Shown piece after piece: positions 12,067-22,179 of a DNA stretch of 64,000 bases (positions are counted from its first letter, which is position 1; every line of letters starts with the position of its first letter). The notes under the pieces were generated by a model that ran no database searches, was not told where the DNA came from, and saw nothing but the letters and a program-made list of their open reading frames with translations. This stretch comes from Tetradesmus obliquus (taxonomy: Eukaryota; Chlorophyta; Chlorophyceae; Sphaeropleales; Scenedesmaceae). Made by a program: the position numbers and the translations under genes. The stretch covers positions 1,364,001 through 1,428,000 of the forward strand of contig CP126200.1 in assembly GCA_030272155.1 (NCBI GenBank), given 5' to 3'.

Positions 12067-12337
12067 AGGAGCATGGTCAACGCCACAAGTCATACCTCCC
12101 TAACACTGGAGAAGCTTAGCAGTGCTTGTTTGTTCTCTATGTTCAAATTTCCTGCCCCTGCTGCCGCACATGCCGTTTCTGCTGCTGCTGCTGCAGTACG
12201 GCAATCAGCGCCACACGGTGTACTTCCCCACCCCTGCCAGTGTGGCTGCGCGTGTGGACAAGGCCAGCGAGCTTGGGCTGGGCATCGGCATCTGGGACAT
12301 CGGCCAGGGCTTAGACAGCTTCCTGGACCTGCTGTAG
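5324..12337 (+). CDS. CHID1: Chitinase-domain-containing protein 1-like (CHID1/SI-CLP, glycoside hydrolase 18 fold), secreted
   Basis: Eleven exons join in phase to 424 residues: 5324-5396, 5641-5714, 5940-6013, 6386-6437, 6696-6821, 7641-7706, 8328-8456, 9077-9193, 10074-10308, 10810-10997, 12197-12337. The N terminus is a clear signal peptide (MHRPWLFPILLAVIAASAVHA). The order of conserved blocks follows animal CHID1: LGYVTPWNNHGYDVAKKF, ISPVWYQLRGG, HDVDKGWIKEVR, APLIVPRVLAE, HGFDGLVFEAWQAW, VMTYDYS near residues 274-280, ILLGINFFGVDF, and a C-terminal GIWDIGQGLDSFLDLL. CHID1 proteins are chitinase-like lectins of the secretory/lysosomal route; enzymatic activity is uncertain. The FDG..E signature is kept (Glu about 201). 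Exon 6 adds about 22 Cys-containing residues that I do not recall from animal homologues. Nearly every exon from 5 onward has adjacent decayed copies. Confidence 0.88.
6281..6366 (+). repeat. Tandem duplication, period 46 bp, two copies (CHID1 intron 3)
   Basis: The stretch beginning TATGTGCAATGCTGATCAAG occurs at 6281 and again at 6327, almost unchanged over about 38 bases, just before the acceptor of exon 4. Confidence 0.8.
6978..7040 (+). repeat. Decayed copy of the 3' half of CHID1 exon 5
   Basis: The stretch matches 6760-6821 (the part encoding TGGHDVDKGWIKEVRAPVD) with substitutions and a stop codon. It lacks an acceptor and is read as intron. Confidence 0.7.
7066..7201 (+). repeat. 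44-bp tandem repeat, three copies (CHID1 intron 5)
   Basis: Units beginning GTGCATTGCTTTGTCTGTGC start at 7066, 7110 and 7154 and differ by only a few bases. There is no coding sense. Confidence 0.8.
7723..7780 (+). repeat. (CAG)n tract, CHID1 intron 6
   Basis: About 19 CAG units begin shortly after the donor of exon 6. This is a rare case here of CAG rather than CTG on the sense strand of an intron. Confidence 0.9.
7874..8190 (+). repeat. Two upstream copies of the 5' part of CHID1 exon 7
   Basis: Copies of the segment encoding (APLIVPRVLAE)VQGKALMAML lie at about 7874-7925 and 8091-8190; the real exon is 8328-8456. The second copy keeps its acceptor AG. Both run out of homology after the CTGCAGC stretch and have no matching donor. 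Confidence 0.75.
8415..8960 (+). repeat. Five-fold repeat of the 3' end of CHID1 exon 7
   Basis: The piece encoding LLVDEVEKHGFDGLV plus the donor region occurs in exon 7 (about 8419-8460) and again near 8533, 8637, 8755 and 8915, at intervals of about 105-160 bp. Only the first is joined to a complete exon. The later copies lack acceptors. Confidence 0.82.
9250..9306 (+). repeat. Copy of the 3' end of CHID1 exon 8
   Basis: The segment encoding KLAANLRDK-K and its GTAAG donor is repeated about 110 bp downstream of the true exon end at 9193. Confidence 0.78.
9461..10140 (+). repeat. Five-fold repeat of the 5' part of CHID1 exon 9 with its (CTG)n acceptor region
   Basis: Copies begin at 9461, 9630, 9758, 9891 and 10074. 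Each is preceded by a CTG tract or a CTG-like tract and AG, and encodes a variant of ILILPIPPVKPS..APSAKLEDLL. Only the copy at 10074 continues to the MTYDYS block and a donor. The copy at 9630 contains an in-frame TAG. Confidence 0.85.
9999..10067 (+). repeat. (CTG)n tract directly before a 3' splice site
   Basis: About 23 pure CTG units run up to the CCGCAG acceptor of CHID1 exon 9 and occupy the position of a polypyrimidine tract. Confidence 0.9.
10440..10530 (+). repeat. Copy of the 3' part of CHID1 exon 9
   Basis: The segment encoding QEENAQEMMGDEPDPDE...DRAG and its GTGAGT donor is repeated after the true exon end at 10308, with changes such as NAQEMMGDEPDLDEEENDRAG. Confidence 0.82.
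11250..11551 (+). repeat. Two copies of the 3' part of CHID1 exon 10
   Basis: The stretch encoding MQPKLAWDVESSEHMFKYK plus donor (true exon end 10997) recurs at about 11250-11306 and 11499-11551. The intron repeats between copies as well. Confidence 0.83.
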
Positions 12338-12468
12338 GCCATAGGTTTCAAGATTCCCTTGCAGTCTGTTTGATGGCAGAGCATCTGTAGGTGAAGGAGT
12401 GGGCATCGATGCCGATATCGGCATCTGAAACATCGGGCAGGGCCTAGACAGCTTCCTGGACCTGCTGT
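11916..12468 (+). repeat. Flanking copies of CHID1 exon 11 (5' part upstream, 3' part downstream)
   Basis: A copy of the acceptor and YGNQRHTVYFPTPASVAARV segment lies at 11916-11991, ahead of the true exon at 12197. A copy of the last part (GQGLDSFLDLL and stop) lies at about 12391-12468 in the 3' UTR; there the stop is TGA rather than TAG. Confidence 0.82.
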
Positions 12469-13129
12469 GAAGTTATGAGCTACTGAGTTGCTTGGTGAAG
12501 CATTGGCTCCAAGACCTCACCTTGCAACAAAGTCAGCGTGGCGCAGTTGGTGGAGGTGCAGAAAGCAGCTTGTTTGAACTGGGTTTGGGTCAGGTGCTGG
12601 GATCAGTTAGTGGAGAAGACCGCAGTTGTGAAGGGTGGTCGAAGGAAGGGCCAGGGGCTGAAGCAGTTCTCAGAGGTCGTGAGAAGCTAGCCGGTCGTTG
12701 CGGTTGAGAGGTGCAGACGCTGCTGCACTTCAGGCCCGAGTTCTGTGAGTTCAGGTCTCTTACCCGGCAGTGATAGAAGGTGGCAGCAAGCGTTCTGTGT
12801 AATCATTATGTCGGAAATGGACTTGGGATCTGATGGGCTGCTCTGTGCTTCTTTGCCGCCACAGCGAAAGGCCCTTTTGATTGAATCTTTGAACATATGA
12901 TGTACACACCTTTGATGATGTACACACCTTTGATTGAATCTTTGAACATATGATGTACATGCTGTCAACTTGATGAGTCACCAGACAATTATGATGCACC
13001 AGTGCAAGCGGCATGCTGCAGTCAGCGGCCGGCTCCCATACAACACCGTCCGACACAAAGAATACTGTGTGCACAGACGACGTGAGAATTTGCTCAGGAT
13101 GAGTAATGGTGCATGATGCTTGGGGTGCA
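12469..13129. other. Convergent intergenic region between CHID1-like and sulfatase genes
   Basis: It holds the two facing 3' UTRs. A direct repeat of about 40 bases containing TTTGATTGAATCTTTGAACA occurs at about 12878 and 12930. No gene is supported. Confidence 0.5.
12798..12802 (+). terminator. Possible poly(A) signal TGTAA of the CHID1-like gene
   Basis: TGTAA occurs about 460 bases after the stop codon, beyond the decayed exon 11 copy. Use is inferred only from the chlorophyte consensus. Confidence 0.35.
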
Positions 13130-16100
13130 TCACGCCATAGATTTCAGCCTGTAGTACTTAGCCTCATCAACCATGTCGGCCTTGTACCTCCTGAACCGCT
13201 CAAACTCCGCAGCCGGCAGCGGCACCGCATGCGCCTCAACCCCCGCCAGCACAGTGCCAGGCTTCACATTGAAGTTCACACCCGGCGCTGACTCAGCAGC
13301 CTTGAAGTTCACTGTGTACTCTGGCTGGCCGAGCTTCTCCTGCCTGGCCCAGCCGTCTGCTACAGCCTCTTTGTACTGCAGCAGCCGCTGCTGCCGCAGC
13401 TTTGCAAAGTCCAGGGGTGGGGCTGCGGCTGCTGCTGCCTCGAGTTGCTGGCGCTGCTGAGAGCTGTGGTAGAACGGAGACAGCTCGTTCTCTGCAGCAG
13501 CGCATGCGCAGTAGCAGTGCATTGCGCTGGTCAGTTCGGCCGTGATACCGGATAGCTGGTAGCATGCGCGCAATAAGGGCTGCAAACGCATCTGCAACTG
13601 TGCAAAGTAAACTGTCATTGCGTCTGGAACTGCACTGTGGAGCTGTGCAGGGTCAGTTAGAGGCTGCATCTGCACATGGCCAGCAGCATATATGAAGAAC
13701 AAGCCGCAAACGCCAGCAACCTGCCGCACCTATGTCATAGTGATCCAAGCAGCTGAGGAACTTGAACTTTGGCAGCTGCCTGTAGAAGTCATCGTGCTTG
13801 GGGTTGAGCGCTTGTGCGAAGCTGGTTACACTGTTGTCAGGGTGGATGGTGGGCCAGGGGTTGGTGAGCTGCCCTGCTTTTGCATGCGCCAGCGCACTGA
13901 GCAGCGCGTCAAGCCTGCGGTTGCATGCGGAAGAAGAAGACAGTAAGTTGCAGTGATCCAGTGTTGCTGTTGCAGACGTTTTGTGTGGTTGTGCCACGAG
14001 TTGCCACCTGTGAGAAAATGACAACTGCGGCAGTGAGTGCCTTTAGTGTCCCATTGGTTGGCGAAGATGGCCACGCTGTTGTCGGGGTGGATGGTGGGCC
14101 AGGGGTTGGTGAGCTGCCCTGCTTTTTCATGCGCCAGCGCACTGAGCAGCGCGTCAAGCCTGCGGTTGCATGCGGAAGAAGAAGACAGTAAGTTGCAGTG
14201 ATCCAGTGTTGCTGTTGCAGACGTTTTGTGTGGATGTGCCACGAGTTGACACCTGTGAGAAAATGACAACTGCGGCAGTGAGTGCCTTTAGTGTCCCATT
14301 GGTTGGCGAAGATGGCCACGCTGTTGTCGGGGTGGATGGTGGGCCAGGGGTTGGTGAGCTGCCCTGCCTTTGCATGGGCCAGCGCACTGAGCAGTGCATC
14401 AAGCCTGCATTTGTATGCAAGAAGAAGAAGAAAGTAAGTTGCAGTGGTCCAGTGTTGTTGTTGCAGACGTTTTGTGTGGTTATGCCACGAGTTGACACCT
14501 AAGAGAGAATGACAACTGCGGCAGTGAGTGCCTTAGTGTCCCATTGGTTGGCGAAGCTAGCCACGCTGTTGTCGGGGTGGATGGTGGGCCAGGGGTTGGT
14601 GAGCTGCCCTGCTTTTGCATGCGCCAGCGCACTCAGCAGCGCGTCAAGCCTGCATTTGTATGCAGAAGAAGAAAGAAGTAAGTGGCAGAGGTCCAGCAAT
14701 GTTGTTGCAGACGTTTTGTGTGGCTATGCCACGAGTTAACGCCTGTGAGAAATGGACAAGTGCGGGGGTGAGTGTCTGGGCGTCCCATTGGTGGGGCAAC
14801 GCTGGTTACACTGTTGTCAGGGTGGATGGTGGGCCAGGGGTTGATTAGCTGCCCTACTTCTGCATGCGCCAGCGCACTGAGCAGCGCGTCAAGCCTGCGG
14901 TTGTATGCGGAAGAAGAAGAAATCTTCTTCTTCTAGTAAGTTGCAGTGATCCAGTGTTGCTGTTGCAGACGTTTTGTGTGGCTATGCCACAAGTTGACAT
15001 CTGTGAGAAAATGACAAGTGCGGGGGTGAGTGCCTTAGTGTCCCATTGGTTGGCGAAGATGGCCACGCTGTTGTCGGGGTGGATGGTGGGCCAGGGGTTG
15101 GTGAGCTGCTGCGCCTGCCTTGGCATGCGCAAGCGCAATCAGCAGTGCATCGAGCATGCAACAGTAGTGTGAAACAAGCGTGAACAAACCCGTGTTCAGC
15201 AGCCACACGCGGCGTGCTTTTCTGCGGCAGGCGGTGTAGTTGTGTGGTGTTGCCACAAACAGGCGACTGTTAAACGGGATGCATGCTGTCTCTATTGTTC
15301 ACTGTGCTGCCTCATCTGCAGAGCAGGCGTGGGTTTGCAAACTAGATTGCATTCACCAGCAAGCGGTATGCTGTTGATATCGTCAGCAACCACAAATCAT
15401 GCCACACGGGCTTATCTGCTCACCTGTCAAGCAGGCGCGGGTTTGCCATCTTTGCAGAGTCGACCAGCTCAAACTGGTCCACGCTGACGCGCGTTGCGAG
15501 CAAAGGAAAGCAGACAGCACATATGCTTTTGTTACATCTGCACTGCCTCACCTGTCAAGCAAGCGCGGGTCTGCCGATTTTGCAGAGTTGACCAGCTCAA
15601 ACTGGTCCACGCTGCGGTCGTAGAACTCCCGGTCACCCGAGCACCACACCACATACTTGTAGTTTTGCTCTGCAAAGAGGGAATGGGAAGATGCAGCAGC
15701 AGCAGTAACAGGCAGGTCAGGCATGTTACATGCCGCATATGTGGCCTCGGCCGAGCATGTGAGTGAGGGGAGGCAACAGGAGGCGCTTCATGTATCTGCA
15801 TGTGCACACAAAATTGACAGTAGAAGCAGCTCAACACTGCCATAGGGTGTGCCCAGGCATGCCACAATACAGGCTGCATGCCACAAACAGCAAGCACACA
15901 GCTACCTCCATCTGCTTTACATGCTGAAAAAACTCTGCAACTCCATGTTAGCAGCTGCAGCGGCAGTAACACAACCGCGGATGCATGCCCACCTGCTGTG
16001 TGCACACTGACTGCCTTCCAGGTAAAGTTTGAGATGCGTGTGAACTCATTATGGGTCAACTGATCATCCAAAGTGCCCCAGTACTCCGTGAGGTGCCTGA

Positions 16101-17015
16101 AAGCAAACCAGCAAGCAGCAGCAGTGAACGCATCCTCCCACCTGGTGTATGCACGCTGACTGCTTTCCAGGTAAAGTTTGTGATGCGTGACAGCTCCCCA
16201 GCCGCCAGCTGGTCAGCAAACAGGCCCCAGTACTCTGTCAGGTGCCTGCTGGCAAGCACAATATCAAGCTAGCAAGCTGTGAGCGACAGGTTGTCCATGC
16301 AGCAAGCTTGAGCAAGTGACGCACAAACAGGCCCAAGTACTGAGTCCGGTGCCTGCCGGTACACCAGTAAGACTGCCAGCTTGACAACAGGCTTTTGTTT
16401 CAGCAGTGCTCGTAGCAGGGGTGGACATGCACGCCTTGGATGCACGGCTGCTTGCGCGCTGAGCTTAATGCACCACATAATGTTGCTGGTTCAAACGGAA
16501 ACAGCAGCACCAGTCGTTTGAAATAGCTCTCAACAAAGCCGCCAGGCGGCTGCTGCCCCGCGCCACTCACTGCTCAAACTTGTTCTTGGGCTGTTCATAC
16601 TGCACTTCCTTGGCCTCCTTGCTGTTGCTCAGCGGCAGCGGTAGCGGCTGGCCATCCAGGTCGCTTGGCAAAGATATGCCAGCCAGGCTCAAAATGGTGG
16701 GCAGGATGTCTTCATGTGCTGTGGGTGTGGTGGAGACCTTGCCAGCCTGGATGCCCGGGCCCCTGTCATCGCAGTGCAACGGCAGCAGCAACATGACGTA
16801 AGGATGCTGGCATGTTGGCTGGAGTTCTTCTATCTGTTGGTCAGCGGCAGCGGGGACAGCAACAGCAGGTGACAACAACACTGGCAGCGGCTAGCCATCA
16901 AGATCGCTTGGCAAGGAGATGCCAGCCAGGCTCAAAATGGTGGGCAGGATGTCCTCATGTGCTGCGGGTGTGGTGGAGACATGCCCAGCCTGGATGCCCG
17001 GGCCTCTGGTGAGGC

Positions 17016-17085
<70 letters not shown>

Positions 17086-18709
17086 CACAAGTGTGCATAT
17101 GATGTGTCTGACACAGGTGTGCTGCAGCAGCTGCACTCCCGCAATACACAAAGTGCAAACTTCCAACCAAAAACCCCTCAACCAAAAGCCCCTCATGCCT
17201 CACCTGTCCTCCTGATAGGGCGTCTCCTTGCCTGCACCCAAGCTGTGTGCGGCTGCTTGCTACTTGTCCATTTGAGGTGTGGTGTCTTTCCCAACTGTGC
17301 TGCAGCAGCTATATATACTTTCCAATATACACTGTACACCTCACTTTTTGGAAGCCTCATTCCTCAGCTGATCAGGAAAGGCACTTGGATGTCCACCTGG
17401 TAGGGCGTCTCCTTGCCTGCACCCAAGCGGTGTACTGTTGCTTGCCAACTGTTCATTTGAGGTGTGATGTTGTCTCCTCCAACTGTGCTGCGGCAGCCAC
17501 AAACCTGAGAACAAATCCTGAATTTCACACCCTGGACATCACCCACCTGATCAAGAAAGGGACTTGGATGTCTTCCTGGTAGGGTGTCTCCTTGCCTGCC
17601 CCCAGGCGGTGTGCACCCAGGTGGTACCCATTGTCTCCTGTGTAGATGATGTAGGTGTTGTCCAGCTCACCAACTGCCTCAAGCTCCTTGACTGCAGAGT
17701 TGCAGCAGCAGCAGCAGTGGGGTCAGCAGCGTCTTGTCGTTTATGTAGATTATGGAGGCCTTGTCTAGCTCCCCACACGCCTCCAACCCTTTTCTGCAGA
17801 GTAGCGAAGAGTGTGCAGCAGATGTTGCAGTTGTGGTGGGAGGATTGCATTGACAAAGGATGGGTGTGGCAGGTGCTCAGACAATGGGAGGCTTGCAGCA
17901 ACAGCAGGAGCAGCAGCAGCAACAGCAGTGGTGCATTAGCCATGATTACCAGGTCATCAACGGCCATCCATCCAGCATCTGCTACTCACCCACAGCCTCC
18001 ACCAGCTCATCCACGGCCCGCAGTGACCACAGGTGCTGGCCTTTCAACAGACACCAAAATACAGCCACAGTGATTTGACTTGCAGACATTCACCATCATT
18101 GATTTGACACGCTCATGTGCAGAGCCTGCTACGCCGCTGCTCCAGATCTGCCACAGCCGCTGCTCACATGCACATTCAAACAAACCATTTACAGCACCCA
18201 GCTCTACCATATTCGCTACTCACCCACTGCCTCCACCAGCTCGTCCACTGCCCGCAGTGACCTCAGGCGCTCCCTGTAGTACTCGTTGAGGTAGGTCACA
18301 TTAGCGGCATCCAGCCTGGCGCAGCAGCAGCAGCAGGCCAAACATATCGTACCTTACCGCCGCACAAGCAATGTCCAACACTTGTACAAGCAATACTGCC
18401 CAGACACCAGCATTCTGTACTGTCATTAGATCCATCATGAGCTGGTCATGCACTGTCTGCGTATAGGTGCTGCGTGGCAGCCACAACCTTGCATGTCCTG
18501 CTTCTCACCTCGGCACTGCCTGCAACCAAGCCGGCTTGTCACTCACATCCTCCTCATTATGGTTTGGCCGCAACGGCAAATTGACCTCCGCATACAACTT
18601 TGCATGGCGAGGGGCTGGCAGTGGGGGTGTGAGGTAGCCGTTGAAATCTTCATCCACGTAGCAGGCGTCGTGGCAGCCGATGGGCGCAACTTGGATGTAG
18701 AACGGCTTG

Positions 18710-18754
<45 letters not shown>

Positions 18755-21700
18755 GACGACGGCGGCCGGAGCAGCGCGCATATTAGAATAGTACAAAGGA
18801 CGTCAGCAGCAGATGGAAAGCATCTGGTGCAGCTATTGCTGCTGCATGCTCCATGTTACTGAGTGCGGCTTGCCTGCCTAGCCACATGATGACTGACAGA
18901 AGCAGTATTGCCAGCAGCAGCAAGAATAGACAGCAACAGCCGCATGTGCACCATTCTTTCTGCCACATGCATGTGCCACACAAGGCGTGCAGGTGCATGC
19001 AGCAGCACTCACCTGCTTTCTTTGCTGACTGAATCTGTGCCCTGGCCTTGGATGCCACCACATCAGTATGGTACTGCCCTGTAGGCAGCAGCAGGCACCA
19101 TCGCATAGCAGCAGCAGCGGCAGCAGAATAGCAACGTCAGCCAACACTCTGCAGCTAGCTACAGCTTAGTGACCTCACGCAATGCAGACTGAAGACATGA
19201 TGACGTTCTGCTGCCGAATGCTGAAAGCAATTCACAGGTCAAAGCAGCTGCAGCACACAGGAGAGTGCAATCACAGAGGTCGAGCATTTGTAGAACATGG
19301 CATGCAAGTTCAGTCAACGCATCCACCAGCCGCAGCACAGTTGGCCATCCAAGGCACCAAACCAGGGTGGCACAGCACAGCAGGCCTATTCAGCAGTGCA
19401 TGGTGCCCACCAGGGATGCGCTTTTGTATCTGTTTGTCATTCAACAAACACATGCACCAATGTTTGTCATTCAACAAACACATGCACCAATGTTTGTCAT
19501 TCAACAAACACATGCACCAATGTTTGTCATTCAACAAACACATGCACCAATGTTTGTCATTCAACAAACACATGCACCAATGTTTGTCATTCAACAAACA
19601 CATGCACCAATGTTTGTCATTCAACAAACACATGCACCAATGTTTGTCATTCAACAAACACATGCACCAATGTTTGTCATTCAACAAACACATGCACCAA
19701 TGCAAGCTGTGCCGCAGCGTGTTGCAGGTTTCAGGCAGCACGGCGCAGCAACCCACCCGCGTACAGCGTTGGCTGGCCGCCGTTGCGTGCAAACACCGGG
19801 TACTCGTAGCGGAACACCCAGGGGTGGATGGCAGCGTCAAAGTCAGTCCAGCCTGCAGCAGCAGCAGCAGGAACAAAAACAGCACAGCTGGTTTGCAAAA
19901 AGGGCTCTTCCAAGCCTGGCTATGGTCGTGCGTTACATGCAGCCTTGCAAAAATCATGCAGAATAATCTGCTGTTTGTGTTATCACAAGTCCCCACATCT
20001 CTGCAGCATGATTGCTAAGATGCAGCCAGCTGGTCAAAGCAGGTCATAGCTGGTCAACGATGGTCAAAGCTGGTCAAACTTCAGGCATGCCGCACCTTCA
20101 GGCACTGGGCGGTAGTTGTACAGCGCGTACTCAACCAGGAACTTTCCTGCAAGCAGTTGAGAGAAGCAGCCGTGCGAAACAACCAGTCTAGGGGTGCAGA
20201 GGGATCGCGTGGCCGTGCAGCCCAAACGTCATAGGTCACCAATAACGCACAACAGCCAGCTGCGTCACCTGCAGTAACGTCTTGATAGCATAACAACTAC
20301 AAATTCAAACACCTGTAAGTTACAGTGTGGCGGTCACACCTGCATAGTATGTGTTGTAGCCTGCGCCCTGCAAGTACTTTGGCAGGTAGGGGCCGTGGTT
20401 GAGCCCAGCAGCTAACCACCTGCAAGCAGCATGCAGCATATGCAGGAAACTAGTTGGCGGAGCCTCCCAAACAAGCTGAGCAGATGGACTGCGCATGCGC
20501 ACACATAGCCTCCCCGCAATTTGGGCCATGAAAGCAGCCTCATGACGATACTGAAATCGACAGCCTTGCGTCTGCTAATACAAGAGCAACTGCACTGGCT
20601 GGTCAGCGCCACTCACTTTGTGTAACCTCCAGCCTAAAGTGCAGTGGCGCCGGCAAGTTGATGCAGCGACAGCAGAGGACAGCAAAGGTGATCAGCCCAG
20701 AGCCTAGAAGCCGACTGTAGTGCTCATGTAGTGCAGCACACACAGCTAAAAACTTCATTAGGACGCTACCGCCCTACACACTGGTCTGATGCACATGGCA
20801 GCTTCTGCCATCACTGGCACCTTGTCAATGCAGCGCTGCGGGACTGGCAACTGCACCTTACTATCTCCTGGTGGAGGTGCACCACGCCACTCACTGGCGG
20901 GAACACGTCCGTCATGTTTGTGTTGTGGCTGTACTTGCCAAACAAGATGTTTGTGCGAGAGGGGCAGCACACAGGTGTGGTGACATAGTGGTTTTCAAAC
21001 TCAGTGCCTTGAGTGCGTAGGTACTTGTGTAGGGCTGGCTGGTAGCGTGGGTGGGAGGAGTTGTAAGACTGCGGTGGGAATTGTAGAACAGCATGGCAGT
21101 GCAGGCAGCACAACAAGGCATGGTTGGTCCAAGGTTGAGGTGCAGCATGCGTGCAGGCATGTTGGGCGCCTGCTGAGCAGAGCATTTTTGTTATGTAGGG
21201 TGGATCTGCCGGGATGTGCTATTGCTGTGCAGTGCACGCAACACGCGGCTGCATCTCAAGTCTTGCGTGTGTGCAGCACTGCTGCAAGACACTCAAGAAG
21301 ATCTTGAACAGTTTCAAGATTGGGCCATCCAAGGGTTTGTCTTTGCTGCGGCTGTATACGCAGCCACGTTGTGATCTCTCAAGCTTGCTGCTGCACATAC
21401 CTTATCCTGATCATCAACCTGCAGGGCATGCAGCAGCAATCACACGCCAATGGGCGTCAGTTTTCTGACATAACACCGCTGCATCGCAAGGTGCGTGCTG
21501 TGGATAAAGCTGAAGTTGATGGTTGAAACAGAGCACTGCAATAAGTCAGGCAAATGCATTGCGCCACTTACCAAGATAAACACAAAGTTTGGTTTCTTTG
21601 TGGCGCTGCACTTGCAGCTGCTGCAGCCGCAACCAATAGAGGGGGTTTGCTTATTGTGTGCAGCATCCTTCATCAAGCCATCACTGCCACTGATACGTGC

Positions 21701-21766
21701 AGCATTCACACAGTAAGCAGGCAACAACACAATGACAGCCAAAGCTGCCACTGCTCGAGCACCCAT
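13130..21766 (-). CDS. ARS: Secreted arylsulfatase (formylglycine-dependent), Chlamydomonas ARS-like
   Basis: Sixteen exons, from the start downward: 21766-21572, 21418-21401, 21068-20895, 20633-20617, 20419-20340, 20146-20096, 19852-19757, 19078-19013, 18710-18509, 18315-18224, 17691-17547, 16762-16571, 16096-15993 (or 16245-16142), 15669-15552, 13914-13730, 13491-13130. They join in phase to 698 residues. A signal peptide ([19 protein letters not shown]) opens the protein. Metal-binding VDDQD sits at residues 66-70, the signature CCPSRT has the formylglycine cysteine at about residue 105, and TGDNGYH with AGK lie near 348-364. [21 protein letters not shown] and the overall order match algal arylsulfatases. 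These enzymes free sulfate from organic esters in the cell wall space and in Chlamydomonas are induced by sulfur starvation. The C-terminal tail of about 90 residues after [11 protein letters not shown] exceeds the ARS end I recall. It is divergent from the TauE/SafE gene. Confidence 0.92.
13805..15160 (-). repeat. 245-bp tandem array, six copies, including the 5' part of sulfatase exon 15
   Basis: A fixed mark (AAGCCTGCGG or variant) falls at 13911, 14156, 14401, 14646 and 14891, exactly 245 bp apart. A diverged sixth copy lies near 15151. Each unit holds intron, an acceptor and the exon 15 segment encoding [29 protein letters not shown]. Only the lowest-coordinate copy continues into the rest of exon 15 (13914-13730). 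The others become intron 14. Confidence 0.92.
15313..15490 (-). repeat. Copies of the 3' end of sulfatase exon 14
   Basis: The stretch encoding [19 protein letters not shown] plus donor (true exon 15669-15552) recurs at about 15425-15490, and a shorter piece at about 15313-15345. Confidence 0.78.
15993..16361 (-). repeat. Sulfatase exon 13: two intact copies of 104 nt and one truncated copy
   Basis: Copy A is 16096-15993 and copy B is 16245-16142. Both have acceptor and donor, equal length, the same phases (in 2, out 1) and no stop. A reads [20 protein letters not shown] and B reads [20 protein letters not shown]; both then give [13 protein letters not shown]. Including both would shift the frame. 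A third piece at about 16307-16361 keeps only the 5' half. Confidence 0.88.
16571..17005 (-). repeat. Sulfatase exon 12 and an upstream copy with a stop codon
   Basis: The functional copy is 16762-16571 ([20 protein letters not shown]...[10 protein letters not shown]). A second copy lies at 17005 down to about 16882, highly similar through SDLDG, but the Gln codon after it is TAG and the donor half is lost. Its acceptor remains. Confidence 0.87.
17018..17083 (-). repeat. (CTG)n on the gene strand, before the exon 12 copy
   Basis: About 22 units, read as CAG on the + strand, sit just upstream (in gene direction) of the acceptor of the stop-containing exon 12 copy. Confidence 0.9.
17209..17775 (-). 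repeat. Partial copies on both sides of sulfatase exon 11
   Basis: The true exon is 17691-17547. Copies of its 3' part ([18 protein letters not shown]) lie at about 17381-17440 and 17209-17253. A copy of its 5' part lies at about 17722-17775. Confidence 0.78.
17983..18032 (-). repeat. Copy of the 3' end of sulfatase exon 10
   Basis: It repeats the segment encoding [13 protein letters not shown] and its donor (true exon 18315-18224) with few changes. Confidence 0.78.
19431..19700. repeat. 30-bp minisatellite, nine identical copies
   Basis: Nine perfect units of 30 bp lie in sulfatase intron 7. Each unit begins TGTTTGTCATTCAACAAACA, an inverted repeat (TGTTTGT / ACAAACA, 6-base loop), followed by CATGCACCAA. 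All reading frames stay open across the array because 30 is a multiple of three, so its open frames are not evidence of coding. Confidence 0.97.
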
Positions 21767-22179
21767 GGAAGAACCGGGTTCAGGGCAACCGAGTGGTACA
21801 GTAGCTGCTTCCCTTCTCCGTAAGACCTTTCACAGGCGTTAGTCGCGTAGATAGACTCGCAATTAAACGATCTAATACTGCTGTGTGGCTTCGGCTGAAG
21901 CTGTGAAGAAGGCACGCCGAGGCATGCCAAAAATGACAGGAACGAGACGTGCCAAGTTCCATCACAGACGACTGCGTAACCCTGTTATTTGCAAGAGTTC
22001 CAGTTGCCATTCTAAGATATTTCGACATCGTACGCATATCACTCTCATTCGGGTTTCACTACTGTCAATTTCAGACCAGATGCGTTCCCAAGAGCAGGAC
22101 TGGCAGTAACAAGGGAATTCCTCTATCAAAGTGCAGCAGTCACGTTGTGAAGCAGGGACCTGATCGGCCAACGGCTAAA
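21767..22179. promoter_or_regulatory. Bidirectional promoter region, sulfatase / TauE-SafE
   Basis: About 413 bp separate the two divergent start codons. It must contain both promoters and 5' UTRs unless transcripts overlap. I see no certain TATA box or named element. The sharing of a sulfur theme by both genes makes co-regulation likely, but that is inference. Confidence 0.5.

Noticed and set aside
13293-13565. Alternative frame for the sulfatase C terminus
   Set aside because: The frame entered at 13491 gives [11 protein letters not shown], which resembles the C-terminal end of algal arylsulfatases; the other frame is Arg/Ser-rich noise.
19182-20018. Long + strand open frame with nine repeats of [10 protein letters not shown]
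   Set aside because: It arises from a 30-bp minisatellite whose length is a multiple of three, so all frames stay open. It lies antisense inside a sulfatase intron and has no family match.
21949-22179. Upstream in-frame ATG that would extend the TauE/SafE protein by 77 residues
   Set aside because: The added sequence has no membrane or targeting character and the ATG at 22180 fits the family. It is treated as 5' UTR.
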